From Spirochaetota bacterium (GTDB lineage Bacteria > Spirochaetota > UBA4802 > UBA5550), in assembly GCA_017999915.1 (NCBI GenBank), contig JAGNKX010000005.1:1-64000 (forward strand): a stretch of 64,000 bases of DNA, written 5' to 3'. The notes under the pieces were generated by a model, which made no database searches, was not told where the DNA came from, and was given only the letters and a program-made list of their open reading frames with translations. This document shows positions 1-7,784 of the stretch, piece by piece (positions within the stretch are counted from its first letter, which is position 1; each line of letters begins with the position of its first letter). Made by a program: the position numbers and the translations under genes.

Positions 1-406
1 CCGCTTCCGGCTCGGTGAGGCCGAAGCAGCCGATGAGCTCGCCCTTGATGATGCCGGGCAGGTATTTCTTCTTCTGCGCCTCGGTGCCGAAGAGCTTCAC
101 CGGCACGCCGAAGAGGCCGCAGGAGGCCCCGCAGGAAAGGAAGGTGGAGGCGCAGGCCTTGGCCACTTCCTCGCCCGCTATGGCCTGGCTGATCAGGTCC
201 AGGTTCGTCCCGCCGTAGGCTTCCTCGTGGCCCATGCCCAGGTAGCCCAGGTCGGCCAGTTTCTTTATATTCTCTTTTATAAGCTTATCAACTTCCGCGT
301 GGGAGGCCTGGTCAAGGAGCTGGGCGCGGGGCTCGATCTCCTTAGAGCAGAACTTCCCGAAGTTCTCCTTTATCGATAGTTGTTCCGGTGTCATATCGTA
401 GTTCAT
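1..406 (-). CDS. Acyl-CoA dehydrogenase, N-terminal part (cut by window edge)
   Basis: This is the first ~135 residues of an acyl-CoA dehydrogenase, an FAD enzyme that introduces the alpha,beta double bond into acyl-CoA. The visible part holds the helical N-terminal domain (MTPEQLSIKENF, then a GLGYLGM-like segment reading LADLGYLGMGHEEAYGG) and the start of the middle domain, ending in GCFGLTEPEA. The ATG at 406 follows AGGAGA with short spacing; a nearer ATG upstream is out of frame and stops at once. It lies 50 bp downstream of another acyl-CoA dehydrogenase on the same strand, so the two are probably co-transcribed and could form a heteromer. The catalytic region is outside the window, so activity cannot be judged. 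Confidence 0.9.
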   Translation of the reverse strand, partial: MNYDMTPEQLSIKENFGKFCSKEIEPRAQLLDQASHAEVDKLIKENIKKLADLGYLGMGHEEAYGGTNLDLISQAIAGEEVAKACASTFLSCGASCGLFGVPVKLFGTEAQKKKYLPGIIKGELIGCFGLTEPEA

Positions 407-456
407 ATTGTCATTCTCCTGTCTTGTGTATGGTTGTCCGGTTTCCGTTCCCCGAG

Positions 457-1608
457 CTAAAACATGCTCAGGATGCGGGAAATGATAAACCGTTGTACCT
501 CAGAGGTACCGCCGCCGATCTGCGCCAGCTTGGCATCCCGCAGAAACTTCTCTATCGGGTAATCGTGGATGAAGCCGTACCCGCCGTATACCTGTACAGC
601 TTCGCTCGCGGCCTTCAGGCCCCAGTCTCCCACGACCGCCTTCGCGATGGAAGTGTGCATGTGATTGAGGGGCTTTTTCGTGTCCTTGTCGTGGGCCACC
701 CGGTACACCACCATCTTCGCCGCTTCCTTTATTATCTTCAGGTCGGCCAGCTTGTGCTGGATCGCCTGGAATTGGTTGATCGACTTCTCAAACTGTTTCC
801 GCTCCTGGGAGTACTTGGTGCACTCCTCGATGGCGAACTGCATGCCGCCTATGAAGGGGGCCAGCAGGGCGCTGCGGTCCCAGGACAGGGTCTCGTGGGT
901 GTATGCCATCCCCTTGCCGACCTCGCCGAGAAGGTTCTCTTCCGGAACCTCGCAGTTGTCCAGGAAAACTTCGGACGTGGTGGACGCACGCACTCCCATT
1001 TTATGAAAGGGCTCGCCCGTGGAAAAGCCCTTGAAGCCTTTCTCCACGATGAAGGCGGTGATGCCGTTCTGCTTCAGCTTTTTGTCCACCGTGGCGTAGA
1101 CCACGCAGACTTCGCAAACCGGCGCGTTGGTGATGAAGGTCTTGGACCCGTTGAGGATCCACTTGTCGCCCTTCTTCACTGCCGAGGTCTGCAGCGATCC
1201 GGCGTCCGATCCCGCGCCCGGCTCGGTGAGGCCCATGCAGCCGATCCACTCGCCGCTGGCGAGTTTGGGTATGTATTTCTTCCTCTGGGCGTCATTCCCG
1301 TTCTTGAACAGCGTGTCCGTGCAGAGGTACGTGTGCGCGCCCAGGGCAAGCAGGTGCCCCTGGTCCACGCCGGCGTGGCCCAGGGCCTCGCCCGAAAGGC
1401 AGCAGGTCACGACATCGGCGCCGGAGCCGCCCAGTTCTTCCGGGAACGGCAGTCCGAGGAGGCCCATGCCGCCCAGCTTCGACCATATTTCTTTCGAGAA
1501 CTCAGACTTAAGATCGGCCTGCTCGACGAGCGGCGCGATTTCTTTCTTGGCGAAACGATACACCGTCTCTCGAAACATCAATTGTTCTTCAGTAAATCCA
1601 AACTCCAT
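457..1608 (-). CDS. Acyl-CoA dehydrogenase
   Basis: A full-length 383-residue acyl-CoA dehydrogenase with N-terminal helical domain (MEFGFTEEQLMFRETVYRFA), middle beta-domain (GCMGLTEPGAGSDAGS, FAD/acyl contact motif near residue 125) and C-terminal four-helix domain (QVYGGYGFIHDYPIEKF near residue 335). It should oxidise an acyl-CoA to the 2-enoyl-CoA and pass electrons to ETF. Start ATG at 1608 follows AGGAGG. At the position of the MCAD catalytic Glu (YEGT) this protein reads GGGTSEVQ, so the base is absent there; SWDRSALL places an Asp near the alternative Glu position of isovaleryl/long-chain enzymes. It may therefore use another base or be a partner subunit of the neighbouring dehydrogenase. 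Confidence 0.93.
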   Translation of the reverse strand: MEFGFTEEQLMFRETVYRFAKKEIAPLVEQADLKSEFSKEIWSKLGGMGLLGLPFPEELGGSGADVVTCCLSGEALGHAGVDQGHLLALGAHTYLCTDTLFKNGNDAQRKKYIPKLASGEWIGCMGLTEPGAGSDAGSLQTSAVKKGDKWILNGSKTFITNAPVCEVCVVYATVDKKLKQNGITAFIVEKGFKGFSTGEPFHKMGVRASTTSEVFLDNCEVPEENLLGEVGKGMAYTHETLSWDRSALLAPFIGGMQFAIEECTKYSQERKQFEKSINQFQAIQHKLADLKIIKEAAKMVVYRVAHDKDTKKPLNHMHTSIAKAVVGDWGLKAASEAVQVYGGYGFIHDYPIEKFLRDAKLAQIGGGTSEVQRFIISRILSMF

Positions 1609-1701
1609 TGCTTCCTCCTGTTAAACATGTAAAATCTTGAAAGGGTAGTCCCTCTTTCCCATAGTCTCGGCTCTATGCATTATCCCTTGCTTGCGAATCA
1701 T

Positions 1702-1734
1702 CCAATTTTTCGGTTGATCATTCAACCAAATTGG
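1702..1734. promoter_or_regulatory. Operator-like nested palindrome between tetR and acyl-CoA dehydrogenase
   Basis: An inner inverted repeat GGTTGA-tcat-TCAACC (1712-1727) is flanked by outer arms CCAATT (1702-1707) and AATTGG (1729-1734). It lies about 95 bp upstream of the acyl-CoA dehydrogenase start and just downstream of the TetR gene. The half-site TTGGTTG recurs in two 18-mers at 17554-17571 and 17679-17696 at the other end of the cluster. A TetR operator is the natural reading; binding is inference. Confidence 0.55.
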
Positions 1735-1765
1735 CTTTGGGGCGAACCATTTCGGGCCCGCCGCC

Positions 1766-2374
1766 TTATTTCTTCTTGTATACCAAGTCATTAACCTGCT
1801 TCATGACCCTTTTTGTGATTTCCTCGAAATTGAAGGCGTTGTTGTCGATCACGTACTGGATTATCAGCCCCTGCAGGATCGATATGACGACTGCCGCGGT
1901 GAAATCAATGTCCATCTTCACGAAATATCCCTGATCGTAGCCCTCTTTCAGTATCTTGGATACTTCCTCGCGATAGCTCTTGAAAAGCTTGATGTTCGCG
2001 CGCTTCATGCGGTCGTTCTTATTGACCTGCGACCAGAAGTCGATGACGATATAGAAATAGTCCTTTTCACTCTCGACCAACCCGAAGGCCTGTTGCATGA
2101 AAATGGTGAGCTTTTCACGCGGATCATCGGTTTTGGTGATGGCCCGGTTGAGACCGACCAGCATGTTCCTGTTGATCTCCTTCAGCAGATTCAGCAGGAG
2201 GTCCTCTTTATTCTTGAAATAATAATGGACCAATCCGGTTGACAATCCCGCTTCACGGGCAATATCGCGTATCGTGAAATCGTAATAACCCTTCTGGCCC
2301 ACGACCTTATAGGCGGCCCTGGTCAGCTGGTTCCGTCTCAGGTTAATTATATCGCTCTTACTCCGTTCATTCAT
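1766..2374 (-). CDS. TetR/AcrR family transcriptional regulator
   Basis: A 202-residue TetR-type repressor. The N-terminal HTH is clear at residues ~15-60 (YDFTIRDIAREAGLSTGLVHYYFKNKEDLL); the helical ligand domain follows and includes a segment SEKDYFYIVIDFWSQV typical of the dimer core. Regulators of this type in acyl-CoA clusters usually sense acyl-CoA or the free acid. It is encoded upstream of two acyl-CoA dehydrogenases on the same strand, with a palindrome in the intervening gap, so it probably controls them and perhaps the whole cluster. The ATG start at 2374 has only a distant purine-rich stretch as ribosome site. Confidence 0.9.
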   Translation of the reverse strand: MNERSKSDIINLRRNQLTRAAYKVVGQKGYYDFTIRDIAREAGLSTGLVHYYFKNKEDLLLNLLKEINRNMLVGLNRAITKTDDPREKLTIFMQQAFGLVESEKDYFYIVIDFWSQVNKNDRMKRANIKLFKSYREEVSKILKEGYDQGYFVKMDIDFTAAVVISILQGLIIQYVIDNNAFNFEEITKRVMKQVNDLVYKKK

Positions 2375-2441
2375 AACTGCGCCGTATCCCCCAAAATTTT
2401 TTATATGCCCTCAAGGCCTTAGACTGTTATACAATACCTTG

Positions 2442-3350
2442 CTACTGCCCTTCGGTCCGCCGCTGACGTAACAACGCCCGTATCCCGGCACCATCAAGCT
2501 CATCAACGCTATCGCTCCATTCTTCGCCTGACACCCACCGGTCATGAGACTCGGCTGCGTACTCCGACAGGTACCGGTGTTCCTCATGGGGCTTTGTCCC
2601 GCCCATGAGCACCGCCGCGCCGTCAATCCGCTTCATCCTGAAAGGATCTATGATCATAAAACCGATATCATCATGCTCAAACACGCCCCTGTTTTCGTCC
2701 AGTATCCCGAGGATCATTTCGCATATGCGATCCAGAGGGTGCTGACTGAATACCTCCCGGGCGCCGCCGAGGAGCGACCGGCGCATGCAGAACCGCCATA
2801 TATCGTCAAAACCATCCGACGAAACGAGGATCCTTCCGTTGGGATCATTCATCCGGTACTCCCTCACGTCGGCGATCTCCTTGCTCCTCCCCGCGAAATA
2901 CATGTCGCGCGGGGTCTGGTGGCAGATGGCGCCGGTGACGCTGTCCATCACGGTCACGGCGCTGTCTCCGCCGTGCGCTATAATCAGCGAGACCCCGTCC
3001 GGGTCCTGCCGTATGGCTATGCAGCTGAATGTCGTCTTGTGCTGGAATTTCTGATCAGCATAGACCTCGGAGTTGATCATTTCCTTCCAGCCTTCAGGCG
3101 TATCCGGCACTCCTGATTTGAGCAGGCTTTCCGATAATCGATTTAAAAGATCCCGGGACGCCCAGGGGAAACGCTCCGTGGCGTCGGCAACGGCGAAGAC
3201 CATATGGTCGAAATCGAAATAAAGGCAGTCGCCGTTACCATAGCCGCTTCTGATCTTCTCGGTGCCGGTGCTTATGCCGCCGCACACCGTCCCCTGCATT
3301 CTTAAAATCCTCTTTGAAGGATTTATTTCAACTTGCGGTAATTCCTCCAT
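2442..3350 (-). CDS. PP2C-like serine/threonine phosphatase-fold protein
   Basis: About 302 residues with the PP2C signature in order: VFAVADATERFP (metal Asp in motif 1, with Ala where DG is usual), IIAHGGDSAV, ILVSSDGFDDIW (second metal Asp) and HDDIGFMIID (terminal Asp). The family dephosphorylates Ser/Thr, often in partner-switching or stress regulation. The open frame extends to a TTG at 3410 overlapping the preceding gene, but the ATG at 3350, preceded by GAGGAG some 20 bp away, looks more natural; the start is uncertain. It sits downstream of a DUF35 gene inside a catabolic cluster, an unexpected place for a phosphatase. Substrate is unknown. Confidence 0.7.
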   Translation of the reverse strand: MEELPQVEINPSKRILRMQGTVCGGISTGTEKIRSGYGNGDCLYFDFDHMVFAVADATERFPWASRDLLNRLSESLLKSGVPDTPEGWKEMINSEVYADQKFQHKTTFSCIAIRQDPDGVSLIIAHGGDSAVTVMDSVTGAICHQTPRDMYFAGRSKEIADVREYRMNDPNGRILVSSDGFDDIWRFCMRRSLLGGAREVFSQHPLDRICEMILGILDENRGVFEHDDIGFMIIDPFRMKRIDGAAVLMGGTKPHEEHRYLSEYAAESHDRWVSGEEWSDSVDELDGAGIRALLRQRRTEGQ

Positions 3351-3406
3351 GAAATCAGACAACGGCCATCTCCTCGCGGCAGGCGGCGGGATGGCCGCAG
3401 CCGCAA

Positions 3407-3871
3407 TCAATCAATAACTTTAAAATACTCGATGTCCCGGATGCTCCCCTTCGGATTCTTCGAAAAAACGGGCTCGACCCGGGCGCCGACCTTGATTTTC
3501 TTCTCATCCTCGACGCTGATGTAATGCTGGAACAGGGTATCCGCGCCGTCAAACTTAATAAATCCGTACCCGTACGGTACCGGCTTCTGATGGCCCGTTT
3601 CCGGGTCGATGAAGGCGAAGCGAAGAATGGTGAAAGTGCCGATAACGCCCTTCGGTCCCACTTCGACCCAGTCCTTCATCTCGACGAAGCACTCGCCGCA
3701 TACGCCGCGAGGCGGAATGTACACCTTACCGCACTTGGGGCACTTGAGGCCCATGAAGCGCTTGTTGTCCCGTATCTCGGTGAAAAACTTGCTCCCATGC
3801 ATGCCCACCGAATATTTGAAGGGCTGCACCGCGTCGCCTGATTCAATGATAATATGTTCTTTCTCAGCCAT
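3407..3871 (-). CDS. DUF35 zinc-ribbon/OB-fold protein (thiolase partner)
   Basis: A 154-residue stand-alone DUF35 protein. It has an N-terminal helix, a rubredoxin-like zinc ribbon with all four cysteines (KCPKCGKVYIPPRGVCGEC, about residues 50-68) and an OB fold ending in IRDIEYFKVID. Such proteins bind thiolase-fold enzymes and contribute to acyl-CoA binding, as in BbsA, ChsH2 and the archaeal HMG-CoA synthase complex. The ATG at 3871 has an excellent GAGGAGG site; a longer frame to 3940 runs through a repeat and is rejected. Upstream on the same strand lies a thiolase pair, which are the likely partners. Confidence 0.9.
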   Translation of the reverse strand: MAEKEHIIIESGDAVQPFKYSVGMHGSKFFTEIRDNKRFMGLKCPKCGKVYIPPRGVCGECFVEMKDWVEVGPKGVIGTFTILRFAFIDPETGHQKPVPYGYGFIKFDGADTLFQHYISVEDEKKIKVGARVEPVFSKNPKGSIRDIEYFKVID

Positions 3872-3888
3872 AAATTTCCTCCTCTGTA

Positions 3889-3973
3889 TCCCCTCCCCCT
3901 TGATGGGGGAGGCCGGGTGGGGGTGTCTCATGATAACCACCCTCCCCTATCCCCTCCCATCAAGGGAGGGGGA
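3889..3973. repeat. GC-rich palindromic intergenic repeat, copy 1
   Basis: Two back-to-back hairpins arranged as an inverted repeat fill the gap between the DUF35 and thiolase genes. The first has arms CCTCCCCC/GGGGGAGG around TTGAT; the second repeats the same bases in reverse (CCCTCCC atcaa GGGAGGG). An almost identical element sits at 11624-11711 and looser relatives at 6890-6997, 23190-23240, 46012-46096 and 52165-52318. Confidence 0.8.
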
Positions 3974-3984
3974 CTAGGCATCCG

Positions 3985-5142
3985 TCACTTCGGCTTTTTC
4001 TTGCCGTGCAGGATCATATCGGTCCACCAGCAGCCGCCGAAGCCGCTGCTGAAGGCAAAATTGACATCCGGCACCTGCCGGCCCTCGGCCTTGCCCATCA
4101 CCTGCATCGCCGCCTCTGCGCAGCGGATGAGGCCGGTCGCGCCGATCGGATTCGTCGCTATGACGCCGCCCGACGGGTTGATGGGAAGCTCGCCGCCCAT
4201 GTCGGTGTTGCCGTCCCAGATATACTGGGGCGCCTCGCCGGGACCGACGATGCCCATGTCCTCGATCCAGATGAGCCCGCCGAATGAATAGGGCTGATAC
4301 AGTTCTATGACATCAAGCTCCTTTCGGGGCTCCTTGATGCCCGCCTTTTTAAACATTTCCTGGGAGCCTTCGCGCATGCTGGTGAGGCGCCCGTAATCGG
4401 CGTCGCCCAGGTACGAGTAGCTGTGGCGCACCGCCGTGGCCCAGATCCAGTCCGGCTTCGGGCATATCTTCTCGGCGACGTCTTCGCTCGCCATGATGAC
4501 CGCGCAGGCGCCGTCGGTCCGCGGACACACGTCCAGGAGATGTATTGGGTCCGCCAGCATCGGCGAGGCCAGGACCTCCTCGAGGGTCACTTCCTTCCGG
4601 AGCTGCGCGTGGGGATTGTTCATCGCGTGCTTCCGGTCGCGCACGGATACGCGGGCGCCGTCCCGGTCTGATGCGCCGTAGCGTGCCATGTACCCCTGGG
4701 CTTCAGCCGCGAGGCCCGAAATGGCGCCTGCGAACACCAGCCGGTCCCATATGGGATCAAAAGCGGTGGTGATGGCGCCGGTGGTGTCCGACTCGGAGTT
4801 CTTCTCCCAGCCTATGACCAGGACCTTTTCGAACATGCCCGATCCTACCAGGTGGTAGCCGCCGATGGCGACGGTGCACCCGGTGGTGCCGCCGGTGGTC
4901 AGCTTTATGATCGGCTTCATGGTTCCGCCGGAGCCGTCAACACTCCAGCAGTCGACGTAGTTGACCCCCTCGAAATGGTCCATGTTGCCGATAACTATCG
5001 CGTCTATGTCCTTCATTTTGAGATTCGCGTCATTGAGCGCCCGCATGACGGCCTCGTTGATCAGCTCCTGTCCGTTCACATCGGGGCGATGGCTCTTATG
5101 GAAAGTCTGCCCGGTTCCTACAATTGCAACTCGTTTAGCCAT
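3985..5142 (-). CDS. Thiolase-fold protein without canonical Cys/His (aldolase or non-decarboxylating partner)
   Basis: A 385-residue thiolase-superfamily protein (MAKRVAIVGTG start; ATG 5142 after AGGAGGAAG). Compared with SCP-x-type thiolases, the nucleophile segment (usually ENACASG) reads LTTGGTTGCTVA, with Gly where the Cys should be, and the C-terminal GHPxGATG reads TNPIGATG, with Asn for His. The fold is intact, including SRPxTDGACAVI-like CPRTDGACAVIMAS. It is therefore unlikely to be an ordinary Claisen thiolase; Ltp2-type aldolases or a structural partner are alternatives. It is followed by a DUF35 gene and preceded, 10 bp away, by a second thiolase-fold gene. Confidence 0.88.
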   Translation of the reverse strand: MAKRVAIVGTGQTFHKSHRPDVNGQELINEAVMRALNDANLKMKDIDAIVIGNMDHFEGVNYVDCWSVDGSGGTMKPIIKLTTGGTTGCTVAIGGYHLVGSGMFEKVLVIGWEKNSESDTTGAITTAFDPIWDRLVFAGAISGLAAEAQGYMARYGASDRDGARVSVRDRKHAMNNPHAQLRKEVTLEEVLASPMLADPIHLLDVCPRTDGACAVIMASEDVAEKICPKPDWIWATAVRHSYSYLGDADYGRLTSMREGSQEMFKKAGIKEPRKELDVIELYQPYSFGGLIWIEDMGIVGPGEAPQYIWDGNTDMGGELPINPSGGVIATNPIGATGLIRCAEAAMQVMGKAEGRQVPDVNFAFSSGFGGCWWTDMILHGKKKPK

Positions 5143-5152
5143 GGTCTTCCTC

Positions 5153-6298
5153 CTACTTGTCCTTGTCAAGAATCCACACGCAGTGGGACTGGCCGCCGAG
5201 GCCGTTCACGCCGTGCACCAGGCCGGTCTTCGCCTTTTTGACCTGGAAGCCGCCGGCGTCTCCCCTGAGCTGCTTCACCACCGCGGCCATGCTATAGAGG
5301 CCGGCGGCGATAACGGGATGTCCTGACAGGAGCCCGCCGGACGCGTTTACCGGCAGCCTGCCGTCGATATTGTACTCTCCCTTTTCAAGGAGCTTTCCCG
5401 CGGTCGCATCATCGGCGAGGCCCATTTCCTCGAGCCACATCAGCTCCTGATAGGTGAATGCGTCATATACTTCAGCGAGATCAATCTCTTTTTTCGGGTC
5501 CTTTATGCCCGCCATCGCGTAGGCTTTCTTCGCCGCTTCGACGAGGGACTTCGCCCGGGACAGGTCCCGGTCGCCGAAGAAGAAGGTGTCGGCGCAAAAG
5601 GATACGCCCTTGATCCAGACCGGCTTCTGCTTGAACTTCGTCGCCACCGACTCGTGGGCGATGATGACCGCCGCGCACCCGTCGGATACGGGGGAGCAGT
5701 CAAGCTTGTGGAGAGGATCGGCCACCATTTCCGATTTCAGCACGTCATTCACGGTCAGCTTCATCGGAAGCTGCGCCACGGGATTCTTCTGCGCGTTGCC
5801 GTGGTTCTTCACCGAAACCATGGCCAGCTGTTCCGGCGCGGTCTTGGTGCGGTGCATATAGGATTTCGCCTGCATGGCGCAGGCCGTCACCATGTCCATG
5901 CCCAGGCCCCGCTCGTAGATGGGGTCAAAGGAGCAATTCGTAATGAGGCTCGATACGCTCTGGGAGCCCTTGGAATGCCCCGTCACCAGGGTCGTTTTGT
6001 ACGACCCGGAAAGGCTCCTGGTCATGCCGTAAAACGCGCCATAGGTGCCGTCACCCTCGACGCAGGAAACGTTCTTGTGCGCCGCGCCGCTGGCGTCTCC
6101 CACGGCCATGCAGGATATGGTCCTGCCATCCCAGAAGTCGCTGGAGGTGGTCACGACGTTGTCGATATCATCGATGGTCATTCCCGCATCGGCCAGCGCC
6201 TTGTTCACCGCCTCCCACGCCATGTCGGCGAAGGTCTCGCCGACCTTGGCCTTCTCTATTTTCGTCATTCCGACGCCGATTATCGCTGCTCTATCCAT
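5153..6298 (-). CDS. Thiolase-fold protein, partner of the adjacent thiolase
   Basis: A 381-residue thiolase-superfamily protein (MDRAAIIGVGMTKIEKAK). The nucleophile region reads VEGDGTYGAFYG, lacking Cys at the aligned position, while the downstream His is kept in LLSGHPVIAAG and the C-terminus has GLGGQSHCVWIL. It thus complements its neighbour, which lacks the His. Start ATG 6298 follows AAGGAG. The gene ends 10 bp before the next thiolase, so the two are translated from one message and probably make a heteromer with DUF35 proteins encoded on both sides. Catalytic role (thiolysis, retro-aldol cleavage or scaffolding) cannot be decided from sequence alone. Confidence 0.88.
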   Translation of the reverse strand: MDRAAIIGVGMTKIEKAKVGETFADMAWEAVNKALADAGMTIDDIDNVVTTSSDFWDGRTISCMAVGDASGAAHKNVSCVEGDGTYGAFYGMTRSLSGSYKTTLVTGHSKGSQSVSSLITNCSFDPIYERGLGMDMVTACAMQAKSYMHRTKTAPEQLAMVSVKNHGNAQKNPVAQLPMKLTVNDVLKSEMVADPLHKLDCSPVSDGCAAVIIAHESVATKFKQKPVWIKGVSFCADTFFFGDRDLSRAKSLVEAAKKAYAMAGIKDPKKEIDLAEVYDAFTYQELMWLEEMGLADDATAGKLLEKGEYNIDGRLPVNASGGLLSGHPVIAAGLYSMAAVVKQLRGDAGGFQVKKAKTGLVHGVNGLGGQSHCVWILDKDK

Positions 6299-6313
6299 AT
6301 CTGCGCTCCTTCC

Positions 6314-6781
6314 TTATTTCACCGGTTTGAAATGCGAGATGTCGCGGATCGTTCCCTTGCGCTCGTCCGAGAACACCGCCTTCACGCGCATGCCGATAGT
6401 CACGTCCTCAGGCTTCACATCGCCGAGGTAATGCAGCATGGCGGTATCGGCCCCGTCCAGCTTTATCAGCCCCCATATGACCGGGACCTTCTTGTCGTTG
6501 GGAATGGCGGCGAACTGGCGCCGCGCCACCGTATAGGTAATGACCGTCCCCTCGTCGGACACGTTCACCCACTCGGCATTTTCCGTGAAGCAGGTCGGAC
6601 ACACTTTGCGGGGAGGAATGAAAACCTTATTGCATGCCTTGCATTTTGTCCCGATAATCTTTTTTTCGTCCCTCAATGAGATATAGAACTTGCTGGCCGT
6701 ATCGCCGGCCCACCATGAGTAGGGGACATTGATCTTGCTGTTGTACACCATCGGCTCAATGCCTTTGAATTGATCGGACAT
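6314..6781 (-). CDS. DUF35 zinc-ribbon/OB-fold protein (thiolase partner)
   Basis: A 155-residue DUF35 protein with intact zinc ribbon (TKCKACNKVFIPPRKVCPTC, about residues 50-69) and OB fold ending in IRDISHFKPVK. Start ATG 6781 has an AAGGAGAGC site; the frame extends further upstream to 6892 but without a ribosome site. It lies 15 bp upstream of the thiolase pair 5153-6298/3985-5142 and so brackets that pair together with the DUF35 gene at 3407-3871. Expected role: subunit completing the acyl-CoA pocket of a thiolase-fold enzyme. Confidence 0.9.
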   Translation of the reverse strand: MSDQFKGIEPMVYNSKINVPYSWWAGDTASKFYISLRDEKKIIGTKCKACNKVFIPPRKVCPTCFTENAEWVNVSDEGTVITYTVARRQFAAIPNDKKVPVIWGLIKLDGADTAMLHYLGDVKPEDVTIGMRVKAVFSDERKGTIRDISHFKPVK

Positions 6782-6889
6782 GATTGCTCTCCTTGTATGT
6801 TTTACCATCACCGCCCTCCGGGCACGCCGAACGCTTTTTGGACGTCCTGTCCGCGTTCGGCATTGAAACATCCTGTTTGGCACCTCTCC

Positions 6890-6997
6890 CATGAAGATTG
6901 GAACAAAGGAGAGGGTTTCTTCATCACCTGCCCGGCTCCCTCCCCTCTCCTTTTTATCAATTCTTAATGGGAGAGGGGCCGGGGGTGAGGGTAAAGA
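6890..6997. repeat. GC-rich palindromic intergenic repeat, copy 2 (degenerate)
   Basis: The stretch contains GGAGAGGG and CCTCTCC blocks and ends in GGGAGAGGGGCCGGGGGTGAGGG, a composition shared with the larger element at 52165-52318. It fills the gap between a DUF35 gene and the CoA-transferase B gene. Confidence 0.6.
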
Positions 6998-7002
6998 ATC
7001 TT

Positions 7003-7773
7003 CTATCTTCCTATTATATACCGGTGCGGATCGACCTCTTCACGGAGAATGCGTAATTCTTCCGGCTTGGGAGGATCGGTATCGGTCAGCTTTTCGGCCC
7101 ACTTCAACTCGAACCCGCAGTTGTCCTGTATGTCTTTCCGGCTGTAACCCGGGTTGACGTTGAGCACCTTCATCCACTTGGTCTCCTCGTCGAAGCCCAT
7201 GATAGCCATGTTGGTGATGATCCGGTAGGGGCCGGTCCCTTTGGGAAGTCCCGCATCGTACCGGGAGGTTCCGCCATGGAGATAGCCGGGCGACGTGATG
7301 AAGTTGATCTTGTCAGTGAAGCGCTTCGCGTCCTGGGGCGTCATCATCATGGTCCGCCAGCAGAGGGAAGCCAGGTCATTGGCGCCGCCCGATCCCGGGA
7401 AACGAACTTTCGGCTTCGCGTGATCGTCGCCGATCATGGTGGAGTTGATGTTTCCGTACATGTCGATCTGGGCCCCGCCAAGGAAGGTATAGTCCACCAT
7501 TCCGCGCTGGCAGGTCTCCATGACGTCAGGCATGGAGCTGGCCAGGATCGCCCTGTGGAAGGTCCGCGAGTCCCCTACCGAAATCGGCATCGAGGGCAGT
7601 ATCGGCGCTATGCCGCCCGCCTCGAACATGATGCAGAGGTTGGGCGAATAGGTCTTTTGCGCCAGCATGGCCGCCGCGCAGGGTGCGCCGGTACCCACGA
7701 CGACGGTCGCGCCGTCCTCGAGGTTACGCGCCGCAACACATATCATTAATTCCATTGGATTATAATCTGCCAT
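7003..7773 (-). CDS. CoA-transferase family I, subunit B
   Basis: A 256-residue beta subunit of a glutaconate-type (family I) CoA transferase; related IpdB acts in steroid ring degradation. The probable active-site Glu lies in MFEAGGIAP (about residue 50), followed by VGDSRTFHRA and the glycine-rich FLGGAQIDMYGNINST. It would move CoA between carboxylic acids, or hydrolyse a ring in the IpdAB variant. Start ATG 7773 after AAGGAG. It follows subunit A by 11 bp, the usual A-B order. The exact acid substrate is not recognisable. Confidence 0.87.
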   Translation of the reverse strand: MADYNPMELMICVAARNLEDGATVVVGTGAPCAAAMLAQKTYSPNLCIMFEAGGIAPILPSMPISVGDSRTFHRAILASSMPDVMETCQRGMVDYTFLGGAQIDMYGNINSTMIGDDHAKPKVRFPGSGGANDLASLCWRTMMMTPQDAKRFTDKINFITSPGYLHGGTSRYDAGLPKGTGPYRIITNMAIMGFDEETKWMKVLNVNPGYSRKDIQDNCGFELKWAEKLTDTDPPKPEELRILREEVDPHRYIIGR

Positions 7774-7784
7774 GGTAATTCTCC

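Noticed and set aside
388-1632. 414-residue plus-strand frame
   Set aside because: Antisense of the acyl-CoA dehydrogenase; lacks any domain signature.
3351-3410. N-terminal extension of the PP2C-like protein from TTG 3410
   Set aside because: It overlaps the stop of the DUF35 gene and encodes an Ala/Pro-rich stretch with no ribosome site.
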